This document shows positions 35,746 through 44,171 of a DNA stretch of 64,000 nucleotides, piece after piece. How positions within the stretch are numbered: the stretch's first letter is position 1; every line of letters begins with the position of its first letter. The stretch comes from Oceanibacterium hippocampi (lineage in GTDB: Bacteria > Pseudomonadota > Alphaproteobacteria > Sneathiellales > Sneathiellaceae). Under the pieces are notes generated by a model. The model had not been told where the DNA came from. It ran no database searches and worked only from the letters and a program-made list of their open reading frames with translations. The position numbers were made by a program, and so were the translations under genes. The stretch covers positions 1,628,335 to 1,692,334 of the forward strand of contig NZ_FWFR01000001.1 in the NCBI RefSeq assembly GCF_900172325.1. The letters run 5' to 3'.

Positions 35746-36609
35746 ATGCCCGCCACCTTCATCGCCGAAGTCTCCAGCAACCACGCGCGCGACCTCGACC
35801 GCTGCTTCGAATTCGTCGACGTCTCGGCGGCGATCGGCTGCGACGCGGTCAAGTTCCAGCTCTTCCGGCTGGACGAGATGTTCGCGCCCGAGATCCTCGA
35901 GCGGAGCGCGAAGCATCGCGCGCGCCGGGACTGGGAACTGCCGGAGGATTACCTGGCGCCGCTCGCCGCCCGCTGCCGGGAGAAGGGCATCGCCTTTTCC
36001 TGCACGCCCTTTCATCTTGCCGCCGTGCGGGCGCTGGAACCCCATGTCGCCTTCTACAAGATCGCGTCCTACGAACTGCCGTGGGACGGGCTGCTCGCCG
36101 CCGTCGCGGCGACCGGAAAGCCGGTGGTGCTGTCCACCGGGATGGCGACGATGGCCGAAATCCATCACGCGGTCGACGTGCTGCGGACTGGTGGCGCGAC
36201 CGAGGTGACGCTGCTGCACACCGTCTCCGCCTATCCGACACCGCCGGAGGAGGCCAACCTGGCCGCCATCGACACGATCCGTGCGGCGACCGGCTGTGCC
36301 GTCGGCTGGTCCGACCACACGGTGCGGCCGGGCGTCGTCCATCGCGCCATCGGCCGTCACGGGGCGACGATGATCGAGTTCCATCTCGACCTCGACGGCA
36401 AGGGTGCCGAATTCGCCGCCGGCCATTGCTGGCTGCCCGACCAGATCGCCGCGGTGATCGCCGAGGTGCGCGCCGGCGAGGCGGCCGAGGGCAACGGCGA
36501 GAAGGTGCCGACGGCGGCGGAACTGCCCGACCGCGACTGGCGCGCCGACCCGGAGGACGGGCTGCGCCCGTTCCGCAAGATCCGGGCCCGCTGGACTCCC
36601 GATCCGTGA
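35746..36609 (+). CDS. NeuB/PseI-like nonulosonate synthase lacking the SAF domain
   Basis: The 287-aa protein has the NeuB TIM barrel: FIAEVSSNHARDLDRCF at the start (metal and PEP region), DAVKFQLFR, YKIASYELPW and VGWSDHT near residue 185 with a metal-binding His. Such enzymes condense PEP with a 6-deoxy-hexosamine to make pseudaminic or legionaminic acid. Family members are usually near 345 aa with a C-terminal antifreeze-like SAF domain; here that domain is absent. The ATG at 35746 gives the conserved N-terminus. GTGA coupling to the next gene supports a sugar-acid pathway. Confidence 0.86.
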   Translation: MPATFIAEVSSNHARDLDRCFEFVDVSAAIGCDAVKFQLFRLDEMFAPEILERSAKHRARRDWELPEDYLAPLAARCREKGIAFSCTPFHLAAVRALEPHVAFYKIASYELPWDGLLAAVAATGKPVVLSTGMATMAEIHHAVDVLRTGGATEVTLLHTVSAYPTPPEEANLAAIDTIRAATGCAVGWSDHTVRPGVVHRAIGRHGATMIEFHLDLDGKGAEFAAGHCWLPDQIAAVIAEVRAGEAAEGNGEKVPTAAELPDRDWRADPEDGLRPFRKIRARWTPDP

Positions 36610-38375
36610 CCGTCGCGGCGATCGTCCAGGCACGCATGGGGTCGAGCCGGTTTCCCGGCAAGAGCCTCGCGCGCCTCGCCGGCCAACCCCTGATCTGGCA
36701 CCTGGTGCATCGTCTCGGACAGGCGCGGTCGGTCGGTCGGATCGCCGTCGCGACCAGCGACCGGCCGGCCGACGATCCGCTGGCGGCCTATTGCGAAAGT
36801 CTCGGCGTCACGGTCGTTCGCGGCCCCGAGGACAACGTGCTCGAACGCTACCTGCTGGCCGCCGGGAAACTGGAGGCAAGGATCGTGATCCGGGTCACCG
36901 GCGACGCCCCGCTGATCGACCCCCTGCTGATCGACCGGCTGGTCGCGCGCCTCGACGAAGCGGGGACGGAGACCGTCGGCCTGATCCCGGGCACGCCCTG
37001 CATCCATGAAGGCGTCGATATCCTGACCCGTGGCGCGCTTGACCGGCTGCGCGACGAGGCCGGTGACGACCCGGTCGCGCGCGAGCATGTGACCGGCTAT
37101 TTCGGCCGCCACCCGGACTTCGCGAGCCGCGCCGAGATCGATCTGGAGGAATTCCTCCAGTATGACGGCGCCCGGGTGTCGGTAGATACCCCGGACGACC
37201 TCGAATTCCTCGAAACGCTTTACCGGCGGAGCGGCGCCGCGGCCGGCGAACTGGACCTCCGCGCCGTCGTGCGGCTGCTCCGGGCGGACCCGGCGCTTAC
37301 CCGCATCAACGGCCATGTCCGCCAGAAGCCGCTCGTCGAAAGCAGCCGCCATGTCATCGTCCGTTGCGACGGCGGCGGCGAACTCGGCCTCGGCCATGTC
37401 CGCCGGGGGCTTGCGGTCGCCGGGCCGCTGCGCGACATCCACGGCTTCGGCGTCCGCTTCGCGGTCGCCCGCGACGACGCGGTCCGTTCGATGATCGGGG
37501 CGGCCGGGTTCCCGGTCGACCGCCTGCCTGACGGCGATGGCGCGGATGAGGCGCTCTCCCGCCTTGCCGGGGCGCCGGGCGCGGTCGCGATCCTCTTCGA
37601 CCTGCGCGGCGCGATGTCGGCGGCTGCGGTCTCGGGACTGCGCGCGGGCGGGCTGCTCACCGCCGCGATCGACGATGGCAGCGAACGGCGGCTCGCCGTC
37701 GATCTCGCCTTCTATCCGCCGGTGCCCCAGGTCGCGGCGCTCGACTGGGCCGCTGCGGCCGGTGACATTCGCGTCGGCTGGGAATGGGCGGTGCTGGGCG
37801 GTGGCGGGGCGGCGGCACCGTCGGCCCGAAGCGGCGGGCGGCCGCATGTCCTGGTCTCGATGGGCGGCACGGATCCGATGGCGCTGACCGAGCCGGCGAC
37901 GCGCGCACTCGTCGGCATAGAGGCCGACGTCACCGTGGTGATCGGGCCGGGATTCGCCGACGGCGAACGGCTGGCCGGGCGTCTTGCCGCGCTGTCGCCG
38001 TCGATCCGGGTCGCGGCCGCGCCGAAGAACCTGGCCGGCCTTGCCGCCGGTGCCGACCTGGCGCTGATTTCCTACGGGGTCACGGCCTTCGAACTCGCCC
38101 GGGCCGGGGTGCCGGCGCTTTACCTCTGCCTGACCGGGGATCACCGGGCCTCGGCCAGCGCCTTCGAGGCGGCCGGCATGGGCCGGGTGCTGGGGCTGGC
38201 GGAAGATGTCGGCGGAGATGCAATCCGCGCCGCGGTGACGGCGTTGCTGGCCGATCCGGACGGGCGACGGGCGATGGCCGCGACCGGGCCCAAGCTGATC
38301 GACGGGCGGGGCGCGGAACGGATCGCGGAGGCGATTGCCCGGCGGCTGTCGGTCAGCGCGCCGGCAGCGTCTTGA
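36606..38375 (+). CDS. cytidylyltransferase (SpsF/PseF-like) fused to PseG-like sugar-nucleotide hydrolase
   Basis: The 589-aa product joins two pathway enzymes. Residues 1-235 are an SpsF/CMP-sugar-synthetase-like domain (AIVQARMGSSRFPGKSLARL, VTGDAPLIDP). Residues about 247-589 are PseG-like (RCDGGGELGLGHVRRGLAV, then VSMGGTDPM). PseG removes UDP from UDP-2,4-diacetamido-altrose, and the cytidylyltransferase activates the final nonulosonate with CTP, so both activities of one pathway lie in one chain. The start is a GTG overlapping the synthase stop as GTGA. It converges with the TPR gene, with 23 bp of 3' overlap. Confidence 0.88.
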   Translation: MTVAAIVQARMGSSRFPGKSLARLAGQPLIWHLVHRLGQARSVGRIAVATSDRPADDPLAAYCESLGVTVVRGPEDNVLERYLLAAGKLEARIVIRVTGDAPLIDPLLIDRLVARLDEAGTETVGLIPGTPCIHEGVDILTRGALDRLRDEAGDDPVAREHVTGYFGRHPDFASRAEIDLEEFLQYDGARVSVDTPDDLEFLETLYRRSGAAAGELDLRAVVRLLRADPALTRINGHVRQKPLVESSRHVIVRCDGGGELGLGHVRRGLAVAGPLRDIHGFGVRFAVARDDAVRSMIGAAGFPVDRLPDGDGADEALSRLAGAPGAVAILFDLRGAMSAAAVSGLRAGGLLTAAIDDGSERRLAVDLAFYPPVPQVAALDWAAAAGDIRVGWEWAVLGGGGAAAPSARSGGRPHVLVSMGGTDPMALTEPATRALVGIEADVTVVIGPGFADGERLAGRLAALSPSIRVAAAPKNLAGLAAGADLALISYGVTAFELARAGVPALYLCLTGDHRASASAFEAAGMGRVLGLAEDVGGDAIRAAVTALLADPDGRRAMAATGPKLIDGRGAERIAEAIARRLSVSAPAAS

Positions 38376-39951
38376 GAATGCCCTCGACCACCTGGAAGGC
38401 CTCACGCCAGTTCGCCCCGCGCGGCCGGGCGATGATCCGGCAGGACGGGTAGAACGGCTCGTAATCCCTGCCGAGATTGGTCCAGCCGCAATCGTTCAGC
38501 AGCTTGTAGGTCGGCGTGCCGAGCGCGGCCGACATGCTGGCGACGGCGTTCGGCGCGCTGATCACCGCGTCGAGCCCGGCCATGAGGGCCAGCGTGCGGT
38601 CGATATCCTGCTTCTGGTCGAGCTTCGGCGGGACATGGACATTGGCCCCGGTGCGCGCCTTGAAGGCGGCGATTTCCTCGGCGCAGTCGTCGTATTGCAG
38701 GTTCACGAAGACCGTACCGGGCCGCGAGACGAGCTTTTCCCAGTGGCTCGTCGGCGCATATTGCCGGTCGCGCTCGGCGCCCTTGCGGCCGCTGCGCCAG
38801 CTGATCCCGATCTTGCGGCCGGGGCCGAGCGTCGACAGCCAGGCGCGCCAGTCACGCGTCGCCTCCGGATCGGCTTTCAGATAGGCATGCGGTTTCGGGA
38901 AATCCTCGATCCTGTTGCGATAGAATCGGGGCAGGCTGCCGAGTTCGATATAGCGGTCGGCGCCGCCCGCGTCGGGTAGCCAGGGGTACCGGAACAGATA
39001 CTCGTTCGGCGTCTCGGTCTGCACCGCGCCGGCGAACGGGATGCCCGGGAAGGAGCGTTCCAGCGCCGGGCGGAGCCGGACGTCGCATTCGACGACCAGG
39101 CTGCCGGCATCGGCCACGACCTCTGGGAGGATGCCGTAGAACGCGATCTGGTCGCCGATGCCCTGCTCGACGCAGACCAGCAGGCGCTTGCCGGGGATCT
39201 TCCGTCCGTCCCAGCGTTTCAGCCCGTCCAGCGTCCGCCGCACCGGCTTGCCCGCCTGCAGGCGCCATTCATACTCCCGCCAGCCACGCTTCGTGTCGCC
39301 GGTCAGCAGCATCAGCAACGCCCGGTTGAGACGCAGCTGGCCGTTCTTCGGCGCCGCCTTGACCGCCTTGTCGTATAGCTGCAGCGCGGCCGGGAAATCG
39401 CGGCGCTGGGCGGTCAGCGAGGCGAAGTTGGCGAGTGCGGCAAAGTGGTTCGGACGGAGCCGCAGGGCTTCCTGGAAGAAGGTTCCGGCGCTCTCCTCGT
39501 CGCCTTGCAGCAGCACCGTCGAGCCGAGCGCATCCCACAGGTCGGGTGACGAGGCGTCGCGCAGGAGTTCGGCCTGGAGCAGGTCGACGGCGGCCCCGAA
39601 ACGGCTCAACTGGCGGAGATGCTTGGCCAGGGTGCCGATCACATAGACCCGGTTCCAGCCGGTCTGGAGACAGCGGTTGTAAAGCTCGATCGCATTGTCG
39701 GCCATGCCCATGTCGCGGGCCGCGTTGGCAAGCGCGAACAGCGCGGCCGGGTCGTTCGGGCGGGTCTTGAGGGCCTCTTCGAAACAGACGATCGCCTCGT
39801 GATACTTGCCGCGCTCGGCGAACACCATTCCTAGGCGATAGGGGTCGTCGACCGGCAGGCCGGTGACCGTCGCGCCGCCCTCCGCCTTGCGCCCGGTGGA
39901 CGCGACGGAGACGAGCGGACTGGCAGCAATTTTTCGCCGAACCCTGACCAT
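38353..39951 (-). CDS. TPR protein with glycosyltransferase-9-like C-terminal domain
   Basis: This 532-aa protein has about five TPR units (residues about 33-240, with repeated AxxFxEALRLRPN-type helices such as GTFFQEALRLRPNH). A C-terminal GT-B domain follows, with LLVCVEQGIGDQIAFYGILP near residue 265 and ISAPNAVASMSAALGTP near 485, as in family GT9 or flagellin-glycosylating TPR transferases. It is a strong candidate to attach the island's sugar to a protein such as flagellin. It is transcribed alone and its start region diverges from the phosphoramidate operon. Confidence 0.83.
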   Translation of the reverse strand: MVRVRRKIAASPLVSVASTGRKAEGGATVTGLPVDDPYRLGMVFAERGKYHEAIVCFEEALKTRPNDPAALFALANAARDMGMADNAIELYNRCLQTGWNRVYVIGTLAKHLRQLSRFGAAVDLLQAELLRDASSPDLWDALGSTVLLQGDEESAGTFFQEALRLRPNHFAALANFASLTAQRRDFPAALQLYDKAVKAAPKNGQLRLNRALLMLLTGDTKRGWREYEWRLQAGKPVRRTLDGLKRWDGRKIPGKRLLVCVEQGIGDQIAFYGILPEVVADAGSLVVECDVRLRPALERSFPGIPFAGAVQTETPNEYLFRYPWLPDAGGADRYIELGSLPRFYRNRIEDFPKPHAYLKADPEATRDWRAWLSTLGPGRKIGISWRSGRKGAERDRQYAPTSHWEKLVSRPGTVFVNLQYDDCAEEIAAFKARTGANVHVPPKLDQKQDIDRTLALMAGLDAVISAPNAVASMSAALGTPTYKLLNDCGWTNLGRDYEPFYPSCRIIARPRGANWREAFQVVEGILKTLPAR

Positions 39952-40084
39952 GAAACCTGCTTCGCTTGTTGAAACCTGACCAAGGGCTCTAACGGGATCG
40001 CGGTAAAGAAAGCGTTTCCACCGCGCATTGGCGGAGCGGAGCGCAGGCAGGGAATCGGATCGTTCACCGTCTCCGAAAGTTCTT

Positions 40085-40094
40085 TGTTAACCAA
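40085..40094. promoter_or_regulatory. TGTTAACCAA motif before the phosphoramidate operon
   Basis: This is the second copy of the 10-mer seen at 35642-35651. It ends 2 bp before the first possible ATG (40097) of the glutamine-kinase-like gene. That makes promoter function and translation start compete there and favours the ATG at 40139. Shared control of the two glycan operons is inferred. Confidence 0.35.
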
Positions 40095-40138
40095 TAATGC
40101 CTAGGGTCGTCGTCCGGTGCATTCCAACCGGGCGTACG

Positions 40139-42628
40139 ATGTTTCCCCTGCGATCGATCATTTCGGAACCGCATGTCGACCAACCGCTGAAAGAGCGGTT
40201 GCCCGCCAACGTTCCGTGGGGTGTCGCGGCCCGCGCACGCCGGGATTTCCGCTTCGGCAGTAAGGCCGAGACCCTGCTGGCGCTTGCGCCCACGTTGCAT
40301 CGCGCCCGGATCCTCGATCTCCGCCATTTCACCGTCCAGCGCTGGCAGGCCGAGCGCGAACTGGTCGTGCGCGAAGTGCAGGCGGCCTTTCCCCGGCAGC
40401 GTCTCGTGGTCCGTTCCAGCGCCATCGGCGAGGACGGAGACGCCGCCTCGATGGCCGGCGCCTATCGTTCCTGCCTCGGCGTCGAATCCGCCAACCGGGT
40501 GGTGCTCGCCACCGCGATCGACGCGGTCGTGCAATCCTATGGGGGCGATCCGCGCGACCAGGTGCTGGTGCAGCCGATGCTGGACGACATCGCACTGTCC
40601 GGCGTCGCCATGACCCGCAACCTCGACGACGGCGCGCCCTATTACGTCATCAATTACGACGACGAATCCGGCAAGACCGACACCATTACCGGCGGCACCG
40701 GGGTCAACAAGACCGTGCTCGTGCATCGCCGGAGCCGGCCCGACCATATCGAATCGCCCCGCATCGCGCAGATCGTCGAGGGCCTGCGCGAGATCGAGCG
40801 GGTCGTCGGCACGCTGCCGCTCGATGTCGAGTTCGGCCTCGACCGGAGCGGCCTGCTGCATGTCTTCCAGGTCCGCCCGATCGCGGCGCGCACGCGCTGG
40901 CGGCCCGAGACGGCGGCCGAAATCGACGGTCAGCTCGCCGCGGCCGAACGCTTCATCGCCGAACGCTCCGCGCCGCGCGACGGTCTGCTCGGCCGGCGCA
41001 CCGTGCTCGGCATCATGCCGGACTGGAATCCGGCCGAGATGATCGGCACGACGCCGCGTCCGCTTGCCGCCTCGCTCTATCGCCGGCTGATCACCGCGCG
41101 GGTCTGGGCCGAGGCCCGGGAAAGCATGGGCTATCGCGGCGTTCCGGGCGAGGAGCTGATGGTGATGATCGGCGGCCGCCCCTATATCGACGTCCGCTGC
41201 TCGTTCAATTCGCTGCTGCCGGCGGCGCTGGCGCCCGAGACCGGCGCCCGGCTCGTCGACGCCTGGGTCGACCGGCTTGCCGCCCATCCGGAGTTTCACG
41301 ACAAGGTCGAGTTCGAGGTCGCCCAGACCTGCCTGGACTTCGGCTTCTCCGGAACCTTCGAGGCGCGCTATGCGGGACTGCTCGGCGCGGCCGAGCGGGA
41401 CAGTTTCGTCGAGGCGCTCGGCTGCCTGACCGAGCGGGCCCTGGAACCGGGCGCGGGCGGAAGCCTGGCGCGTGCCGAGAATGCCGTCGCCACGCTCCAT
41501 GCGGCGCAGCACCGGCGCGGTCCGCTGCCGACCGGGAATGCCGGCAGTCACGCGACGATCGCCGCCATCGTGCGGCTGATCGCGGAAGCCCGGGAGTTCG
41601 GAACCCGGCCCTTCGCCGTCCTCGCCCGTCACGGCTTCATCGCCGAAAGCCTGCTCCGGAGCGCCGTCGCCCGCGAGGCGCTGACGCCCGCGCGGCTGAA
41701 TCTCTTCAAGGCCGGCATCCGCACCGTCGGCGGCGCGCTCGCCAGCGATCTCGCCGAGGTGCTAAACGGGTCCGGCGCGCGGGCGGACTTCGTCGAACGC
41801 TACGGTCATCTCCGGCCTGGCACCTACGACATCACCTCGGCGCGCTACGCCGATCGCAGCGACCTGTTCGAGACCGGCCGGGTGCCGCCACTGGCCCCCG
41901 CGCCCGAGGCGTTCGAGCCGACGGCGGCCGAGATCCGCGCCATCGACCTGCTGCTTGCCGAGACCGGTGTCGGCTCGGTCGACGCGGCCGGTCTGTTCGC
42001 CTATGCGCGGCGCGCCATCGTCGGCCGGGAGTTCGGCAAGTTCATCTTCACCCGCAATCTCTCGGACCTGCTGGAACTGGTCGCGGCCTGGGGCGCGGCG
42101 CACGATCTGGACCGGGAGGCGCTCTCCCATCTCGTCATCGACGACCTGCTCGAGCTTGCCGTCGCGCCGCCGCTCGGCGAACTCGGCCACTGGCTCGCTG
42201 AGCGGGTCGCCGCCGGACGCCGTCGCACCGCCGAGGCGCGGGCGCTCAAGCTCAGCTACCTGATCCGCGATGCGCACGATCTCTACGTCGTGCCGCTGCA
42301 TCGCAGCGCGCCGAACTTCATCGGCGCCGGCCGCGTCGAGGCGCCGGTGGTGGCGCTCGACGCCCATGGCGACGGCCGCGCGCTGGCCGGCCGGGTGGTC
42401 TGCATCGAGAACGCCGATCCGGGGTTCGACTGGATCTTCTCCCGCGGGATCGCCGGCCTGGTCACCAAGTTCGGCGGCCCGAACTCGCACATGGCGATCC
42501 GCTGCGCCGAATTCGGCCTGCCGGCCGCGATCGGCTGCGGCGAGCAGGTCGTCGACCGCATCGTCCGGCACGGCCTGGTCGAGCTCAATTGCGCGGAAAA
42601 GTTGCTCCGCCCGCTGACCGGGGGCTGA
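40139..42628 (+). CDS. L-glutamine kinase-like dikinase (PEP-synthase family; MeOPN pathway step 1)
   Basis: The 829-aa protein begins with FGSKAETLLAL near residue 39 and an ATP-grasp-like PPDK_N region (VVRSSAIGEDGDAASMAGAY near 85). A helical middle domain follows. It ends in a PEP-utiliser swivel domain with the phospho-His in GGPNSHMAIRCAE (His about 784). There is no PEP-binding barrel, so it is not PEP synthase. This domain order is that of Cj1418 of Campylobacter jejuni, which phosphorylates the amide of L-glutamine with ATP (AMP plus Pi), and of rifampin phosphotransferase. Four downstream genes match the rest of the Cj1415-1419 pathway. An ATG at 40097 is the alternative start. Confidence 0.82.
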   Translation: MFPLRSIISEPHVDQPLKERLPANVPWGVAARARRDFRFGSKAETLLALAPTLHRARILDLRHFTVQRWQAERELVVREVQAAFPRQRLVVRSSAIGEDGDAASMAGAYRSCLGVESANRVVLATAIDAVVQSYGGDPRDQVLVQPMLDDIALSGVAMTRNLDDGAPYYVINYDDESGKTDTITGGTGVNKTVLVHRRSRPDHIESPRIAQIVEGLREIERVVGTLPLDVEFGLDRSGLLHVFQVRPIAARTRWRPETAAEIDGQLAAAERFIAERSAPRDGLLGRRTVLGIMPDWNPAEMIGTTPRPLAASLYRRLITARVWAEARESMGYRGVPGEELMVMIGGRPYIDVRCSFNSLLPAALAPETGARLVDAWVDRLAAHPEFHDKVEFEVAQTCLDFGFSGTFEARYAGLLGAAERDSFVEALGCLTERALEPGAGGSLARAENAVATLHAAQHRRGPLPTGNAGSHATIAAIVRLIAEAREFGTRPFAVLARHGFIAESLLRSAVAREALTPARLNLFKAGIRTVGGALASDLAEVLNGSGARADFVERYGHLRPGTYDITSARYADRSDLFETGRVPPLAPAPEAFEPTAAEIRAIDLLLAETGVGSVDAAGLFAYARRAIVGREFGKFIFTRNLSDLLELVAAWGAAHDLDREALSHLVIDDLLELAVAPPLGELGHWLAERVAAGRRRTAEARALKLSYLIRDAHDLYVVPLHRSAPNFIGAGRVEAPVVALDAHGDGRALAGRVVCIENADPGFDWIFSRGIAGLVTKFGGPNSHMAIRCAEFGLPAAIGCGEQVVDRIVRHGLVELNCAEKLLRPLTGG

Positions 42629-42632
42629 AGAG

Positions 42633-43274
42633 ATGTTGCGTCTCGGTCTCACCATGCGCTGCGCCCGGGCCGAGGGTTACGACGAGCCGCGCGACGCGCT
42701 GGCCCGCGATTGGCAGGACTTCATGGCCTTCGCGCTGCCCGAGGCGCGCTGGCTGCCGATTCCCAACATCGGTGCCGAGGCGGCCGCCTATGCCGACGAT
42801 CTCGGGCTCGAGGGGGTGATCTTCACCGGCGGCGACGATCTCGGCGCCGAGCCCCGGCGCGATGCCACCGAGCAGGCGCTGGCCGGCTACCTGGAGGCGC
42901 ACGGCCTGCCGGCCTTCGGCGTCTGCCGGGGCCTGCAGTTCCTGCAGGTCGCGGCCGGGGGGACGCTCGCCGCGGAACCGCTGGACGGTCACGTGGCGAC
43001 CCGGCATCGGCTCCGCCTGGTCGATGGCGCGGGCCGCCCGGGTGCGTCCATCGAGGTCAATTCCTATCACCGGAACGGGGTCCGGCTGGAGGCGCTCGCC
43101 CGCCCCTACCAGGCGCTGGCGGTGACCGACGACGGCCTGGTGGAGGCGTTTCGCGACGAGGCGCGGCGGTGTCTCGCGGTGATGTGGCATCCGGAGCGGG
43201 AGAGGCCGTTCAGCGCCTTCGACCGGCGCCTGGTGCGCGACTTGTTCCTGACGCGATTGGGGGTGGTGGCATGA
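42633..43274 (+). CDS. glutamine-amidotransferase-class hydrolase (gamma-glutamyl-CDP-amidate hydrolase-like; MeOPN pathway)
   Basis: The 213-aa protein is a class I glutamine amidotransferase/peptidase C26 domain with FGVCRGLQFLQ (nucleophile Cys near residue 96) and MWHPERE (catalytic His and Glu). In C. jejuni, Cj1417 of this type cleaves gamma-glutamyl-CDP-amidate to glutamate and cytidine diphosphoramidate. It is 4 bp after the kinase gene and overlaps the cytidylyltransferase gene by ATGA. A gamma-Glu-GABA hydrolase (PuuD) role is possible by family but does not fit the operon. Confidence 0.83.
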   Translation: MLRLGLTMRCARAEGYDEPRDALARDWQDFMAFALPEARWLPIPNIGAEAAAYADDLGLEGVIFTGGDDLGAEPRRDATEQALAGYLEAHGLPAFGVCRGLQFLQVAAGGTLAAEPLDGHVATRHRLRLVDGAGRPGASIEVNSYHRNGVRLEALARPYQALAVTDDGLVEAFRDEARRCLAVMWHPERERPFSAFDRRLVRDLFLTRLGVVA

Positions 43275-44083
43275 GCATGCCGAAGGGTTTGATTCTGGCG
43301 GCCGGTCGCGGTTCGCGCATGGGCACGCTGACCGAGGAGATGCCCAAGGGGCTGGCGCCGCTGGCCGGGCGCAGCCTGATCGCCTGGCAGGAGGCGGCGC
43401 TCGCCCGGGCCGGCATCGAGCCGGTCGCGCTGGTCACGGGATACCAGGCGGAGCGGCTCGCGAAGAAGGGCCGCACCTGTTTCCACAACCCGCGCTGGGC
43501 CTCGACCAACATGGTGATGTCGCTGGCGGCGGCCGACGAATGGATGGCCGAGGGCGATACCATCGTTTCCTATTCCGACATCGTCTATCACCCGGATATC
43601 CCGGCGGCGCTGGCCGCCGCCGAGGGCGACATCGCGATCACCTACGACCGGGACTGGGCGGCGCTCTGGGATCTTCGCTTCGACCGCCCGCTGCTGGACG
43701 CGGAAAGCTTCGAATGCCGGGACGGCCGGCTGGTCGATATCGGCCGGCGGGTCCGCTGCAAGGGTGCGGTCGGCGGCCAGTACATGGGACTGGTGAAATT
43801 CTCGGCCGCCGGCTGGGGCCTCGTCTCCTACCTGCTCGGCGGCATGATGCCGGAGGTGCGCGACCGCCTCGACATGACCGCACTGCTCCGCGAACTGCTG
43901 GCGCTGGGCCAGCCGATCGTCACCGTTCCGGTCGACGGCCGCTGGCTCGAGGTCGACAGCGGCGAGGATCTCGCCGCCTACGAGGCGCGCCTGAAGCAGA
44001 AGGCGGCCTGGAGCCATGACTGGCGCTGGAAGACGCAGGGCGTCGGGGCGGCCGCGTCGCTTGAAGCCACGACCGCCGGTTAA
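43271..44083 (+). CDS. nucleotidyltransferase (CTP:phosphoglutamine cytidylyltransferase-like; MeOPN pathway)
   Basis: The 270-aa product has the sugar-nucleotidyltransferase start GLILAAGRGSRMGTLT and the EMPKGLAPLAG lysine motif, with YSDIVYHPDI near residue 99 and EVDSGEDLAAYE near 236 as metal-binding positions. This is the LicC/phosphocholine-cytidylyltransferase-like group that includes Cj1416, which transfers CMP to L-glutamine phosphate. The ATG overlaps the hydrolase stop. A phosphocholine or sugar-phosphate substrate is the alternative, but the gene order favours the phosphoramidate route. Confidence 0.83.
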   Translation: MSMPKGLILAAGRGSRMGTLTEEMPKGLAPLAGRSLIAWQEAALARAGIEPVALVTGYQAERLAKKGRTCFHNPRWASTNMVMSLAAADEWMAEGDTIVSYSDIVYHPDIPAALAAAEGDIAITYDRDWAALWDLRFDRPLLDAESFECRDGRLVDIGRRVRCKGAVGGQYMGLVKFSAAGWGLVSYLLGGMMPEVRDRLDMTALLRELLALGQPIVTVPVDGRWLEVDSGEDLAAYEARLKQKAAWSHDWRWKTQGVGAAASLEATTAG

Positions 44084-44171
44084 GCCGCCGGTAACCATAC
44101 TAGCGCTATCACCGGATGAAGACGAGACGGAAGCGGCGCCAGCACGCGCCCGGTCACCAGAAGGAACAGGC

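Noticed and set aside
40064-41632. 522-codon minus-strand frame opposite the glutamine-kinase-like gene
   Set aside because: The plus strand carries the ATP-binding and swivel motifs. The minus frame has no recognisable domain.
40139-42628. Phosphoenolpyruvate synthase or pyruvate phosphate dikinase
   Set aside because: The C-terminal PEP-binding barrel is missing and the protein ends with the His swivel domain, as in glutamine kinase and rifampin phosphotransferase.
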